Source of the DNA: Clostridia bacterium
GTDB taxonomy: Bacteria; Bacillota; Clostridia; Christensenellales; Aristaeellaceae
Length of the DNA stretch: 64,000 nt
Reading direction: 5' to 3'
NCBI GenBank assembly: GCA_017429695.1
Contig: JAFROK010000031.1
Location: 62,001-126,000, forward strand
How positions within the stretch are numbered: the stretch's first letter is position 1; each line of letters begins with the position of its first letter. The notes under the pieces were generated by a model. That model was not told the DNA's origin, did no database searches, and saw only the letters and a program-made list of their open reading frames with translations. Both the position numbers and the translations under genes were made by a program. Below, in pieces: positions 8,743 through 17,905 of this stretch.

Positions 8743-10410
8743 TTATTCCACCGAAATCAGGTAGTAATACAGCGGCTGTCCGCCGTTGTGGCATTCAACA
8801 TCGCATGCGTCATATTCCGCTTCGATTTCGTCGGCGATCTTCTGGGCGTCTTCTTCCTTGACATCGGCGCCGTAATAAACGGTAATCAGTTCATCATCTT
8901 CGGTAACGATGTTTTTCATCATCTGCATCACAACTTCCCGGATCGATGAGCCGGAGAATTCAATTTTTCCGTTGTGAAGGCCGATGATATCGCCCTGTTT
9001 AATCGCGATCCCGTTATATTCGCTGTCCCGGATGGCATAAGTCACCATACCGGTTTTCACGTGCTGGGCAGCCTCGTCCATCCGGCTCACATTTTCATCG
9101 ATCTCCAGATCGTTCTGGAATGCGATGGCCGCGGCGATGCCCATGGCTACATTTTTCGTGGGAATAACCCGTACTTCCTTTTTGCTCAGTTCAGCCGCCT
9201 GGTTGGCCGCAAAAATCACGTTTCCGTTGTTCGGCAGGATAAATACGCACTGGGCCGGTACCTGGTTAACGGCGTTCAGCAGGTCGTCAACCGAAGGATT
9301 CATGGTCTGTCCGCCTTCGACAATCCTGTCCACATTCAGGTCCTTGAAGAACTGGGAGAACCCGTTTCCGAGCGAAACAGCAACAAAACCGTATTTCTTT
9401 TCAGGCTCAGCAGGAATATCGGATGCTTCTTCGGCTTCTTCATCCGCCGCTTCTGCTTCCAGTTTCCGTTTCATTTCGGCCAGGTTATCAATCTTGATAT
9501 CAACGATTTCGGCAAGTTCAATGCCATACTCAAGCACGGATCCGGGGCTGTCCGTATGGATATGCACGTTGGCCTGGTGCAAGTCACCGCTCACCGTCAC
9601 ATTGTCGCCGATTCTGTTCAGCCGGCGGCGGAAAGAATCCAGGTCATGCTCGTCGCAGTCTTCCCGGAAATGAACCAGGGAGAAATTGACGCAGTATGAA
9701 TGGGTCAGTTCCTTGGTCAGGTCATGGCAGTCGTCCGACTCGGCGGAAATGTCATTTTCCATGCCGGTTTCGGTCAGGTTGATATCCTCTCCCCGGAGCA
9801 CCGCCGCGTATCCCTGGTAAATCAGCAGGAGGCCGCGTCCGCCGGAATCGACCACGCCGGCCTGTTTTAATGCGGGAAGCATATCCGGTGTCTTTTTCAG
9901 AATCGCTTCCCCGCTTTTCAGGATCACATTAAACAGCTGATCATAATCTTCGGGATCTTTTTTGGCCTGCTTCATGGCGTCTTCAGCTACAACGCGCGCC
10001 ACAGTCAGAATCGTTCCCTCTTTGGGCTTCATCACGGCTTTGTATGCCATTTCGGCGCCTTTGCTGAGCGCTTCGGCAAACTGCACAGGCGTAATTTTTT
10101 CGATCCCGTTGACTGACTTGGCAAAACCGCGCAGCAGCTGGCTGGTAATAACGCCGGAATTTCCGCGGGCACCTTTTAGCGCGCCTTTCGCCAGTGCGTT
10201 GGCCGCTTCGTCCGCACGCAGGAATTCCTTGCTGTTGATTTCACGGGTGGCGGACTGCATGGTAAGTGACATATTGGTACCGGTATCGCCGTCCGGTACG
10301 GGGAAAACATTGAGCGCGTCAACTGCTTCGCGGTTTTTCTCCAGCAGGGCTGTTCCGGCCATGACCATATCGCGCAGCAGTAAACCGTCAATCGTTTTGA
10401 ACTGAATCAC
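8743..10410 (-). CDS. fakA: DAK2-domain fatty acid kinase-like protein (FakA/YloV)
   Basis: The N-terminal DhaL-type kinase domain (about residues 1-200) shows the motif FPVPDGDTGTNMS, where the aspartates bind Mg-ATP. The C-terminal part is the DegV-like/DAK1-type region found in FakA. Members phosphorylate fatty acids bound by a FakB partner in phospholipid synthesis from exogenous acids; that role is inferred here, because no fakB is in the window. I chose the GTG at 10410 because GGAGG stands 8 bases before it; the open frame continues to a TTG at 10434 that would swallow that site. This gives 555 residues. It lies between the asp23-like gene and recG. Confidence 0.92.
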   Translation of the reverse strand: MIQFKTIDGLLLRDMVMAGTALLEKNREAVDALNVFPVPDGDTGTNMSLTMQSATREINSKEFLRADEAANALAKGALKGARGNSGVITSQLLRGFAKSVNGIEKITPVQFAEALSKGAEMAYKAVMKPKEGTILTVARVVAEDAMKQAKKDPEDYDQLFNVILKSGEAILKKTPDMLPALKQAGVVDSGGRGLLLIYQGYAAVLRGEDINLTETGMENDISAESDDCHDLTKELTHSYCVNFSLVHFREDCDEHDLDSFRRRLNRIGDNVTVSGDLHQANVHIHTDSPGSVLEYGIELAEIVDIKIDNLAEMKRKLEAEAADEEAEEASDIPAEPEKKYGFVAVSLGNGFSQFFKDLNVDRIVEGGQTMNPSVDDLLNAVNQVPAQCVFILPNNGNVIFAANQAAELSKKEVRVIPTKNVAMGIAAAIAFQNDLEIDENVSRMDEAAQHVKTGMVTYAIRDSEYNGIAIKQGDIIGLHNGKIEFSGSSIREVVMQMMKNIVTEDDELITVYYGADVKEEDAQKIADEIEAEYDACDVECHNGGQPLYYYLISVE

Positions 10411-10454
10411 GGGAATTTCCTCCGTCAATAACAATTATCAGATACTGAAGGATA

Positions 10455-10805
10455 TCAGATACGGATTCCTTCAACGGAAATGCTGACTTTTCTGACTTTC
10501 ACGCCGGTCATGCTTTCAAGCTTGTACCGTACGGTCTCAACGATTGTCTTGCAAACTTCAGAAATGGAAATGCCATATTCGACGATAATGAAAAGATCAA
10601 TATCCAGCATTTCCCCGACGGAACGGATCTGTACGCCCTTGGACAGGTTTTCCCGTCCGAGCCATTCGGAAATTCCGTCCGTTGCCCGTTTACCGGACAT
10701 AGCCACAATGCCGTAGCACTCCAGCGCGGCATATCCGACGATTTTCATCATCACATCTTCAGAAATGTAGACGGTGCCGAGATCGTTCTTAACTTTGCAC
10801 TCCAT
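10455..10805 (-). CDS. Asp23/Gls24 family envelope stress protein
   Basis: A 116-residue Asp23/Gls24 family protein (YloU-like). The core reads LGTVYISEDVMMKIVGYAA and ends with the VRKVSISVEGI type segment seen in the family. Members are associated with the cell envelope and alkaline stress in Gram-positive bacteria, and YloU-type copies sit next to fakA homologues. The ATG at 10805 has GGAGG 8 bases upstream; longer starts would place that site inside the gene. A clear promoter lies about 125 bases upstream (10932-10960), so asp23-fakA-recG is probably one transcript. Confidence 0.92.
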   Translation of the reverse strand: MECKVKNDLGTVYISEDVMMKIVGYAALECYGIVAMSGKRATDGISEWLGRENLSKGVQIRSVGEMLDIDLFIIVEYGISISEVCKTIVETVRYKLESMTGVKVRKVSISVEGIRI

Positions 10806-10931
10806 GCAGCACACCTCCATGAATCTTGCGGAATCCTGTTTGGAACAAGGCTCTGCCATTGATCCGGCAGAACTTTTACGATCCTTGAATCAACATTACA
10901 GCGGAAATGAAAAATCCGCATATGACACTTT

Positions 10932-10960
10932 ATTATACAGGATTCATATCTTTCTTTCAA
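10932..10960 (-). promoter_or_regulatory. promoter of asp23-fakA-recG
   Basis: On the minus strand TTGAAA (10960-10955) is followed after 17 bases by TATAAT (10937-10932). The transcript would have a leader of about 120 bases before the asp23-like ATG, in which I see no recognised riboswitch. Confidence 0.75.
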
Positions 10961-11012
10961 GCTTTTTAAAATTGGATAAGACCGTCTGCTGAATTTATTG
11001 GCTTTGAACCCC

Positions 11013-11041
11013 TTGACATTTTAACATCCGGTGAAGATAAT
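11013..11041 (+). promoter_or_regulatory. promoter of the tyrosine T-box operon
   Basis: TTGACA at 11013-11018 and GATAAT at 11036-11041 are separated by 17 bases, one mismatch from the housekeeping consensus. Transcription would begin near 11048, exactly where the T-box leader starts. Confidence 0.85.
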
Positions 11042-11045
11042 ATGA

Positions 11046-11279
11046 GTAATCGCGATGACGGAAAGAGTATCGCCGTGAACAGGTCCGCAGAGAGCTTCCG
11101 TATGCTGCAAGGAAGCGTCCGTCCGGCAGAGAAATACATTCCTGAGCTGTTGCCTGAAGCGTCCGCGTGTGTAGGGTTTTCCCGGTCCGCCGGTTACAGC
11201 GGTCAGAGGGTGCTTATTGGTTTGAGCATCGAATGGAAGTGGTACAGCGGTTCTTCGCCTTCCGGAGAATCGCTTTTTT
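11046..11279 (+). promoter_or_regulatory. T-box riboswitch, tyrosine specifier (UAC)
   Basis: A tRNA-sensing leader. On the 3' side of Stem I the sequence GAAATACATTCCTGAGC (11131-11147) matches the conserved specifier-loop context, placing TAC, a tyrosine codon, at 11135-11137. The T-box core TGGAAGTGGTACAGCGG is at 11234-11250; its UGGU (11240-11243) can pair with the ACCA end of an uncharged tRNA whose discriminator is A, as in tRNA-Tyr. The terminator hairpin GCGGTTCT/AGAATCGC (11247-11254 and 11266-11273) with six T follows. Uncharged tRNA-Tyr should favour the antiterminator and switch on the aminotransferase, tyrS and the YigZ gene. Translation of this leader is not expected, although a frame is open through it. 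Confidence 0.93.
11247..11279 (+). terminator. T-box regulated terminator
   Basis: Arms GCGGTTCT (11247-11254) and AGAATCGC (11266-11273) pair with one G-U wobble and are followed by six T. The 5' arm overlaps the T-box core, so the terminator and antiterminator exclude each other. Confidence 0.9.
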
Positions 11280-11299
11280 ATGTGAAGGAGGTATACCCT

Positions 11300-12481
11300 A
11301 TGAAGTCCGAAGAGATCCGTTTTGCCCACCGCTTTGACCAGGTTTCCGGCAGCGCAATCCGTGAAATTTTCAAAGTCATTGCCCAGCCTGGAATGATTTC
11401 CTTTGCCGGCGGAAACCCGTCGCCGAATGCCCTGCCGGATGAGCTTGTGTCCGAGATGGCTTCCTATGTTTTAAAACAGAACGGAAAACAGCTTCTTCAG
11501 TATGGCGCCACCGAAGGGTATCCTCCCTTTGTGGAAAGCCTGAAAGCCTTCGTCCAGGAGCAGCTGAACTGCCCCGTAAGCGCCGTTCTTCCCGTCACCG
11601 GTTCGACACAGGCCATGGATTTGCTCTGCAAAGCGCTGATCGATCCGGGAGACACAATCCTGGTTGAAAATCCGTCTTTCCTCGGCAATCTGCAGTGCAT
11701 GAAGCTGTACCAGGCCAATCTGGTTCCCGTAAACAGTGATGATAACGGCATGCTGATGGATGACCTGGAAGCCAAAATCCTTCAGTACCATCCGAAAATG
11801 CTCTATACCATCCCGACGTTCCAGAATCCTTCCGGACGCACCCTGTCGGCGGACCGCCGCAGGAAAGTGGCCGAACTGGCCAATCAGTATCACATGGTGG
11901 TTGCTGAAGATGATCCGTACCGGGATCTCCGATATTGCGGCAGCCCGCTTCCGGCAATCAAGTCCTTCGATACGGACGGCTGGGTCATGTTCCTCGGCAG
12001 CTTCAGCAAGATTATTTCTCCCGGCCTGCGCGTAGGATATATTGCCGGTGATCACGGCATCATCCGGAAATGCACCGTCGGCAAACAGTCAACGGATGTC
12101 CATACCGCGAATCTGAACCAAGCGATTGTGGATCAGTTCCTGCGCAGGAATCTCCTGCCGGATCACATCCGCTCCATCTGCGCCGAGTATGGCGCCAAAA
12201 TGCGGATGATGCTCGATGAGCTGGAATCTTTCCCTGCCGGCGTCCGCTTTACACGGCCGGAAGGCGGTCTGTTCATCTGGGCGGAACTGCCGGATCATCT
12301 GGATGCGGTCAAATTGCTGCAAAGCGCGATTGACCGTAAAGTGGCCTATGTTCCCGGTACGCACTTCTGTGTGGACGGCGGGAATCTGAACACGATCAGG
12401 CTGAATTTTTCCAACAGCACGGAAGAGCAGATCAGAACCGGTATGTCCGTGCTGAGGGAAATCATCTCAGCAGCACTATAA
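11300..12481 (+). CDS. PLP-dependent aminotransferase, probably aromatic
   Basis: A fold-type I aminotransferase of the class I/II group related to 2-aminoadipate/kynurenine aminotransferases and the catalytic part of MocR proteins. Visible features are the segment [12 protein letters not shown], the PLP-contacting DDPYRDLRY and the Schiff-base lysine near residue 237 in [14 protein letters not shown]. The start is the ATG at 11300 with AAGGAGG before it; this gives 393 residues, normal for the family, with no DNA-binding domain. The tyrosine T-box in front of it and tyrS behind it suggest a role in making or interconverting tyrosine. Substrate is inferred from context only. Confidence 0.93.
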   Translation: MKSEEIRFAHRFDQVSGSAIREIFKVIAQPGMISFAGGNPSPNALPDELVSEMASYVLKQNGKQLLQYGATEGYPPFVESLKAFVQEQLNCPVSAVLPVTGSTQAMDLLCKALIDPGDTILVENPSFLGNLQCMKLYQANLVPVNSDDNGMLMDDLEAKILQYHPKMLYTIPTFQNPSGRTLSADRRRKVAELANQYHMVVAEDDPYRDLRYCGSPLPAIKSFDTDGWVMFLGSFSKIISPGLRVGYIAGDHGIIRKCTVGKQSTDVHTANLNQAIVDQFLRRNLLPDHIRSICAEYGAKMRMMLDELESFPAGVRFTRPEGGLFIWAELPDHLDAVKLLQSAIDRKVAYVPGTHFCVDGGNLNTIRLNFSNSTEEQIRTGMSVLREIISAAL

Positions 12482-12509
12482 AAAAACAGTTATAAGGAGG
12501 ATTTATCCC

Positions 12510-13739
12510 ATGGAACATATTCTGGATATTCTGAAAGAACGCGGTTTCCTGGCCCAGATTACTTTTGAAGACGAACTCTATGAACTGTTAAAAAAACCGA
12601 CCACTTTTTATGTCGGTTTTGACCCAACGGCGGACAGCCTTCATATCGGCCATTATATCCCGATTATGGCCATGGCCCATATGCAGCGCGCCGGCCATCG
12701 TCCCATCGCGCTGATGGGCGGCGGCACGGCCATGATCGGCGATCCCTCCGGAAAAACAGACATGCGCAAAATGATGACGACCGAAACCATCGACCAGAAC
12801 GTTGAATGCATCAAAAAGCAGATGTCCCGTTTCCTGGATTTCAGCGATGGAAAAGCGATCATCGTCAATAACGGCGATTGGCTCCGGAATCTGAATTTCA
12901 TTGATTTCATGCGGGATATCGGATCGCTGTTTTCTGTCAACAAAATGCTGACCGCGGAATGCTATAAGGCGCGCATGGCCACCGAAAACGGTTTGAGCTT
13001 CCTCGAATTTACCTATATGCTGATGCAGAGCTATGACTTCCTGGAGCTTTTCCATCGTTACGGATGCCGGCTGGAAATGGGCGGCAACGATCAGTGGAGC
13101 AACATGCTCGGCGGTGCGGACCTGGTCCGCAGGAAAGACGGCGAAAAAGCGTATGCCTGCACCTTCCAGCTTCTTCTGACCCACGACGGAAGGAAAATGG
13201 GAAAAACGGAAGCCGGCGCCCTCTGGCTGGATCCGCAGAAGACAACGCCCTACCAGTTCTATCAGTACTGGCGCAATGTGGACGATAAGGACGTTGAAAA
13301 ATGCCTGGCCCTGCTTACGTTCCTGCCGATGGATGAAGTACGCAGGCTCGGGGCCCTTCGCGATTCCGAAATCAACGAAGCCAAAAAGGTCCTGGCCTAT
13401 GAAGTCACCAAGCTGGTTCATGGTGAAGAGGAAGCGAAAAAAGCCGCCGATGCTTCCATGTCCCTTTTCGGCGGAGGCGTGTCCATGGCCAATGTACCCA
13501 CGCTGGAAATCACAGCGGATGAACTGAGCGCCGATAGCCGCATTTCCTCCCTGCTGGTCCGCTCTGGCCTTTGCAAAAGCCAGAGTGACGCCCGGAAGCA
13601 GATTGAGCAGAATGCCGTCTCCGCCAATGACCAGAAAGTCACCGATCCGTCTGCCACGGTCGAAAAAGACGATCTTTCCGGCGAAGGCCTCCTGCTGAAA
13701 AAGGGCAAGAAGGGATTCTGCCGCGTGGTGCTCAAATGA
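12510..13739 (+). CDS. tyrS: tyrosine--tRNA ligase
   Basis: Class I aminoacyl-tRNA synthetase that charges tRNA-Tyr. The HIGH signature is at residues 45-48 (DSLHIGHY), the KMSKS-equivalent is KMGKT near residue 230, and the C-terminal S4-like RNA-binding domain ends the 409-residue protein. A TAAGGAGG site precedes the ATG. It is the second gene of the T-box operon, 28 bases after the aminotransferase, which independently agrees with the UAC specifier of the leader. The stop overlaps the start of the YigZ gene (ATGA at 13736-13739). Confidence 0.98.
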   Translation: MEHILDILKERGFLAQITFEDELYELLKKPTTFYVGFDPTADSLHIGHYIPIMAMAHMQRAGHRPIALMGGGTAMIGDPSGKTDMRKMMTTETIDQNVECIKKQMSRFLDFSDGKAIIVNNGDWLRNLNFIDFMRDIGSLFSVNKMLTAECYKARMATENGLSFLEFTYMLMQSYDFLELFHRYGCRLEMGGNDQWSNMLGGADLVRRKDGEKAYACTFQLLLTHDGRKMGKTEAGALWLDPQKTTPYQFYQYWRNVDDKDVEKCLALLTFLPMDEVRRLGALRDSEINEAKKVLAYEVTKLVHGEEEAKKAADASMSLFGGGVSMANVPTLEITADELSADSRISSLLVRSGLCKSQSDARKQIEQNAVSANDQKVTDPSATVEKDDLSGEGLLLKKGKKGFCRVVLK

Positions 13740-14368
13740 CGGATCAGTATATCACCGTCAAAGCTCGCGGCACAGACGAATTCACGGTCTCTAAAAGCCG
13801 GTTTATCGGCTATGCCTGTCCCTGCGCCAGTGAAAACGACGCGGTTTCCTTCATCCACGAAATCCGTGAAATGCATCGGGATGCAAAGCATCACTGCTAT
13901 GCGTATATTATCGGACAGAACAGCGGAATCATGCGTTACAGTGATGACGGAGAGCCCGGCGGTACTGCCGGGCTCCCCATTTTGGAAGTTATGCGTTCGC
14001 AGCAGATTGTGAACTGCTGCGTGGTTGTTGTCAGATATTTCGGCGGTATTCTTCTCGGCACCGGCGGGCTGGTACGCGCTTATACACAGGGCTGCAAGAT
14101 CGCCCTTCAGGCAGCATCGGTTGTACGCATGGAGAAAACGCTGCATTATCTGTGCGATGTTCCCTATTCTGTCTGGGATTCTTTTCTTCATGCAGCTGAA
14201 AGCCTTCCGGTTCATGTCCTGAATCCGGAATTTGCGGTATCGGTTTCTTTCACGCTGGCCGTCAGAGCGCATGATGCGGAAAGTATCCTGGATACGTTAT
14301 CTTCGGTCACTTCCAGGAAACTGGATTACATCCAGTCGGATGAAACCTTTGAACCCTGGGAAGTATAG
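13736..14368 (+). CDS. YigZ/IMPACT family protein
   Basis: The N-terminal IMPACT domain shows the conserved [13 protein letters not shown] and [18 protein letters not shown] segments; a smaller C-terminal domain completes 210 residues. Eukaryotic IMPACT regulates the amino-acid starvation kinase GCN2; the role of bacterial YigZ is not settled. The start overlaps the tyrS stop by four bases, so it belongs to the tyrosine T-box operon. It converges on deoD with only two bases between the stop codons. Confidence 0.93.
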   Translation: MTDQYITVKARGTDEFTVSKSRFIGYACPCASENDAVSFIHEIREMHRDAKHHCYAYIIGQNSGIMRYSDDGEPGGTAGLPILEVMRSQQIVNCCVVVVRYFGGILLGTGGLVRAYTQGCKIALQAASVVRMEKTLHYLCDVPYSVWDSFLHAAESLPVHVLNPEFAVSVSFTLAVRAHDAESILDTLSSVTSRKLDYIQSDETFEPWEV

Positions 14369-14370
14369 TT

Positions 14371-15081
14371 TTACGCAATATCCAGCGCCAGCTTCATCAT
14401 GTTGGTAAAGCCTTCCTGCCGTTCCTCGGATGTGGTCACTTCTCCTGTCACCAGGCTGTCCGATATGGTGCAGATGGTTAAAGCGTTTTTCCCGCAGCGT
14501 GCGGCGTTCAGGTAGAGCGCCGCCGTTTCCATTTCAACCGCCAGCACGCCGAGTTTGCCCAGCTTGGCGCTTGTCTCGACCTCGCTGTAAAAAGCGTCGC
14601 TTGAAAAGAGCGGCCCTGCAAATGCACGAAGATTCATTTTTTGGGCTGTCTCCATCGCTTTCTGCAGCAGGTCCCAGCTGCAGCACGGCGCCATATTCAC
14701 ATCAATGCCCAGGGATTTCACATATCCGGAATCCGTATATGCGCTCATGCCAACCACGATGTCCCGCAGCTTCAGGTTGGGAGATATCGCCCCGGCGCTG
14801 CCGATCCGAATAATGTTTTCAACATTGTAGAACTTAAACAATTCATAGGAATAGATCCCAATGGACGGACAGCCCATACCGCTGGCCATTACGGAAACCT
14901 TTTTCCCCTGCCATGTTCCGGTATATCCCTGGATCCCGCGCACATTGTTGATCAGATTTGCGTCTTCCAGGAATGTTTCAGCAATGAATTTGGCGCGCAG
15001 CGGATCGCCGGGCATCAGTACCGTCCGGGCAAATTCTCCTTCCTTTGCGCTGATGTGAGGGGTCGGAATGTTACTGCTCAT
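14371..15081 (-). CDS. deoD: purine-nucleoside phosphorylase DeoD
   Basis: DeoD splits purine nucleosides with phosphate into a base and ribose-1-phosphate in the salvage pathway. The protein opens with TPHISAKEGEFARTVLMPGDPLRAK style family sequence, has the central ASGMGCPSIGIYSYELF motif and the C-terminal TSEERQEGFTNMMKLALD, and at 236 residues has the usual length of the hexameric class. AGGAGG lies before the ATG. It is the last gene of a minus-strand run starting with the methyltransferase at 17827 and follows the TetR gene by 14 bases. Confidence 0.97.
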   Translation of the reverse strand: MSSNIPTPHISAKEGEFARTVLMPGDPLRAKFIAETFLEDANLINNVRGIQGYTGTWQGKKVSVMASGMGCPSIGIYSYELFKFYNVENIIRIGSAGAISPNLKLRDIVVGMSAYTDSGYVKSLGIDVNMAPCCSWDLLQKAMETAQKMNLRAFAGPLFSSDAFYSEVETSAKLGKLGVLAVEMETAALYLNAARCGKNALTICTISDSLVTGEVTTSEERQEGFTNMMKLALDIA

Positions 15082-15095
15082 TTTGTTTTCCTCCT

Positions 15096-15803
15096 TTATT
15101 CTGAATATTTTTGCAGTTTCCAGTGATAATGAATCCGTTCTGTCAGAAATTTTAGATCATCCAGGTCCAGAAGCCTGATGGATCCGATCGGTGCGTTCAG
15201 CAGCCTTTCAATCGTTCCGCGATAGGAAACGATCATGTTCAGCAGTTCGGAAAGATCCGTTTCTGCGTTTTCCTTTTCCTTCCGGATAGTCTGCAGGCAG
15301 ATTTGATACCATAGTTCGTTCAGGATCAGGGATATCATCTCCGCGCTGTGTTCAGCCGCGGGGCAGTATATTTCGTCCCGGCTGTTGCCCCGCTGGATTT
15401 CATGAATCATCATGTCCCGGAAAAAAGCGGTAATCGATTCAGAATAGCTGAAGCGGATCTGCCTTCCTTCTGGAATGTCAAATACCGGCAGGATCATCAC
15501 TAGGAATGAGAGCTTTTCACCGCTCAGCGGCATCATGCCGGAAAACAGGAGATTCAGGTTTTCAACCGGATCTCCTTCCTCTTTAAGAACTGAAGCAGCT
15601 TTTTCGGCAAGGGTGGCCGCCCGCTGCCTGCATATTTCTTCCAGCAGCAGCTCCTTGCTGGCATAATGGTGGTAGAAACTGCCCTTGCTGGTATGCAGCA
15701 CATCCAGGATATCCTGGATACTGGTTGTTTCATATCCGTTTTTGCAAAACAGCGTTTCTGCGGTTCGCAGTATTTCCTGTTTTTTTATTTCGCCCTTTTT
15801 CAC
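15096..15803 (-). CDS. TetR/AcrR family transcriptional regulator
   Basis: The N-terminal helix-turn-helix of the TetR family is clear: ILRTAETLFCKNGYETTSIQ and then LHTSKGSFYHHYASKELLL within the first 60 residues. The C-terminal ligand domain is not assignable; the whole protein is 235 residues, in the family range. The GTG start overlaps the stop of the flavoprotein gene by four bases (15800-15803). Its ligand and target are unknown. Being inside the operon, it may control the neighbouring flavoprotein or deoD genes. Confidence 0.92.
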   Translation of the reverse strand: MKKGEIKKQEILRTAETLFCKNGYETTSIQDILDVLHTSKGSFYHHYASKELLLEEICRQRAATLAEKAASVLKEEGDPVENLNLLFSGMMPLSGEKLSFLVMILPVFDIPEGRQIRFSYSESITAFFRDMMIHEIQRGNSRDEIYCPAAEHSAEMISLILNELWYQICLQTIRKEKENAETDLSELLNMIVSYRGTIERLLNAPIGSIRLLDLDDLKFLTERIHYHWKLQKYSE

Positions 15804-17059
15804 CCTGCTTCATCTCCTTCAGCTGAGGAATCTGCTTTTTTTCTTCTGTTCCTTCCGGCCAGAATTCCGCTCCCGAAAGCAAACATCAGGTTGTATCCCC
15901 CACAGTCCCCGTCCACATTCAGCACCTCGCCCGCCGCGTACAGTCCAGGCATGATGCGGGATTCCATATTATCCGCATAAAATTCCCTGCAGTCTGCGCC
16001 GCCGGCAGTCACCTGGGCGTCCTCCATGTCGCGGATGCCGGTGACGCCGATCCGGTAATGCCGCAGTGCCCGTACAACGCATCTGAGGATGGAATCATCG
16101 GTTTCATCCAGCGTTTCACCTTTCATGGGAACGCCGGCCTGTTTCATCACCGCATAGGCAATTCTGGCATTCAGCAAGCCCAGGAGAAGCGTTTCCGGAG
16201 GCATCGTTCCGAACATTTTCTTTCTGGATCGCAGTTCGCTGATCAGTGCCTCTTCGTCCGAAAATAAATGTCCGGCAAAATCAATTTCCAGATAGCAGGG
16301 TTTTTCATCAACAAACCGGCTGCACTGCATCGCGCATATCCCGCTGACCCCATAATCGGTAAACAGGATTTCTCCGTTTTCATGGTGAAGAACATTGCCG
16401 GCATTGTCCTTGAGGCTGATACCGCATCTTGCGCGGATACCGCTCAGGCCGGATATGCTTTTCCCTTCTGTCCGGATCGGAACAAGGGATGGCCGCACCG
16501 GAATGATGTGGTGGCCGAATTTCTCCAGCAGGCTGTATCCGGTCTCCTTGCCACAATGCTTCAATCCTGCCGGTCCCCCGGTTGCAATCAGCACCCGGCG
16601 GGCCGTGATGGCACGATCCCCGGCGTCAATTCTGAATACCTGCCCGTCTGTCTTCCGGCATGCATGAACGGGCGCGTTCAGCAAAATTTCGGCGCCATAC
16701 AGCCGGAGCGCTGTCTTCAGTACGTTCATAACGGATGCAGACTGAAACGTACATGGATATACCCGGTTTTCACTTTCGGTAACCGTCACCAGGCCGATAT
16801 CGTTCCAGAATTGCTGCTGATCCGCTGCGGAGCATTGACTGAGCACTTGCCTGGCAAATGCTTCGTCCCCGTAATAGCGAAGGTTTCCGGTGTTCATCAG
16901 GTTGCAACGCCCGTTGCCGGATGCAATGATTTTCTTCCCGATAGCGTTTCCCGCTTCAATAACAATAACCGATTCTTTGTTCCGCGATGCTGTGATGGCT
17001 GAAGCAAGCCCGGCAGCGCCGCCGCCGATTACTGCAAGGTCATAGCACAACGGAATCAC
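15800..17059 (-). CDS. NAD(P)/FAD-dependent oxidoreductase, HI0933 family
   Basis: The N-terminus carries the Rossmann dinucleotide motif GGGAAGLASAITAS and the C-terminus the FAD-closing YNLMFAFGSGILAG. IASGNGRCNLMNT after the first motif and the GVSGICAMQCSR segment mark the HI0933/YhiN group, which includes an aminoacetone oxidase; the real substrate is unknown. The 419-residue length is typical. It overlaps the TetR gene by four bases and follows the tRNA methyltransferase by six, so the four minus-strand genes look co-transcribed. Confidence 0.93.
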   Translation of the reverse strand: MIPLCYDLAVIGGGAAGLASAITASRNKESVIVIEAGNAIGKKIIASGNGRCNLMNTGNLRYYGDEAFARQVLSQCSAADQQQFWNDIGLVTVTESENRVYPCTFQSASVMNVLKTALRLYGAEILLNAPVHACRKTDGQVFRIDAGDRAITARRVLIATGGPAGLKHCGKETGYSLLEKFGHHIIPVRPSLVPIRTEGKSISGLSGIRARCGISLKDNAGNVLHHENGEILFTDYGVSGICAMQCSRFVDEKPCYLEIDFAGHLFSDEEALISELRSRKKMFGTMPPETLLLGLLNARIAYAVMKQAGVPMKGETLDETDDSILRCVVRALRHYRIGVTGIRDMEDAQVTAGGADCREFYADNMESRIMPGLYAAGEVLNVDGDCGGYNLMFAFGSGILAGRNRRKKADSSAEGDEAG

Positions 17060-17065
17060 CTCTTT

Positions 17066-17827
17066 TTAGACCAGGTTCTGTTCCTGTATATGATAAATAG
17101 ACTTCAGTTCGTTTGTCAAGTCCTGATTTTCCTCGAAAATGATCAGCGGTTTCATCGGATGCAGTCCTGGCTTTGCGTCTTTAACGCCTTCAATCATCAC
17201 CAAGTTGGCCGGACTGGTCATCCGGGGATAAATCAACCGGAAATGTTTAGGCTCAATATGGCATGCTTTCATCGCGGTCATCATCTGGAACATCTGCGCT
17301 GCCGGATAAATGACATGGATTTTCCCTTTCCCTTTCAGAATGCGGAATGCAGCTTTCATAAAAGATATCAGGGTGTTTTCTGACTGGTTTCGTGCAACGG
17401 CGCGGTCGGAAAAAGGGCTTTCAAGTCCCGTGCCGGGTTCTCCGTAGGGCGGGTTGCAGATAATCGCGTCAACGCTGCAGGGTTGGAATAAGCGGTCCGC
17501 GTTTCCGGCGTCTTCGCAGCAGATGGTCACCTGGCTTTCAAGATGATTGATTTTCATCGTCCTTTCAGCCATTTCGCAGTAATCCGGCTGAATTTCAATG
17601 CCAAAAAATCTTTCCCCTTTTCCTCTTCCGATCAGGAGAAGCAGAAGGATGCCGCCGCCGGTGCCGAAATCAACCACCAGATCATTCGGACGGATCAAAG
17701 CAAAATCAGCCAGCAGAACGGAATCCATACCAAAGCGGAAACCGTTTTTTTTCTGCAGCAGCTTCAGCCCTCCGAGTTGCAGGTCTTCCAGCGTTTCATC
17801 TTCCCGCTGCAGTTTTTCCGCCATCAA
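17066..17827 (-). CDS. tRNA1(Val) (adenine37-N6)-methyltransferase-like
   Basis: A class I SAM-dependent methyltransferase of the YfiC/TrmN6 type (YabB in Bacillus). Motif I is VDFGTGGGILLLLL near residue 48, and the N6-adenine signature NPPY (IICNPPYGEPG) lies near residue 122. The N-terminal segment LLQKKNGFRFGMDSVLLADF is diagnostic of this group. It modifies adenine 37 of tRNA-Val in characterised relatives. The 253-residue length is normal. It is the first gene after the glg terminator. Confidence 0.93.
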   Translation of the reverse strand: MMAEKLQREDETLEDLQLGGLKLLQKKNGFRFGMDSVLLADFALIRPNDLVVDFGTGGGILLLLLIGRGKGERFFGIEIQPDYCEMAERTMKINHLESQVTICCEDAGNADRLFQPCSVDAIICNPPYGEPGTGLESPFSDRAVARNQSENTLISFMKAAFRILKGKGKIHVIYPAAQMFQMMTAMKACHIEPKHFRLIYPRMTSPANLVMIEGVKDAKPGLHPMKPLIIFEENQDLTNELKSIYHIQEQNLV

Positions 17828-17846
17828 TCCGTATCATCCTTTCAAC

Positions 17847-17876
17847 AAAAAGGGATACGCCGGCTGTGCGCATCCC
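17847..17876 (-). terminator. terminator of the glgCDA operon
   Basis: On the minus strand GGGATGCG (17876-17869) pairs with CGTATCCC (17859-17852), one G-U pair included, and is followed by five T. It lies 30 bases after the glgA stop. Confidence 0.8.
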
Positions 17877-17905
17877 TGATATTAAACCAGTGTATTCAAT
17901 CGATG

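Noticed and set aside
11042-11299. N-terminal extension of the aminotransferase through the leader
   Set aside because: The sequence is a T-box leader, and the ATG at 11300 has its own ribosome binding site.
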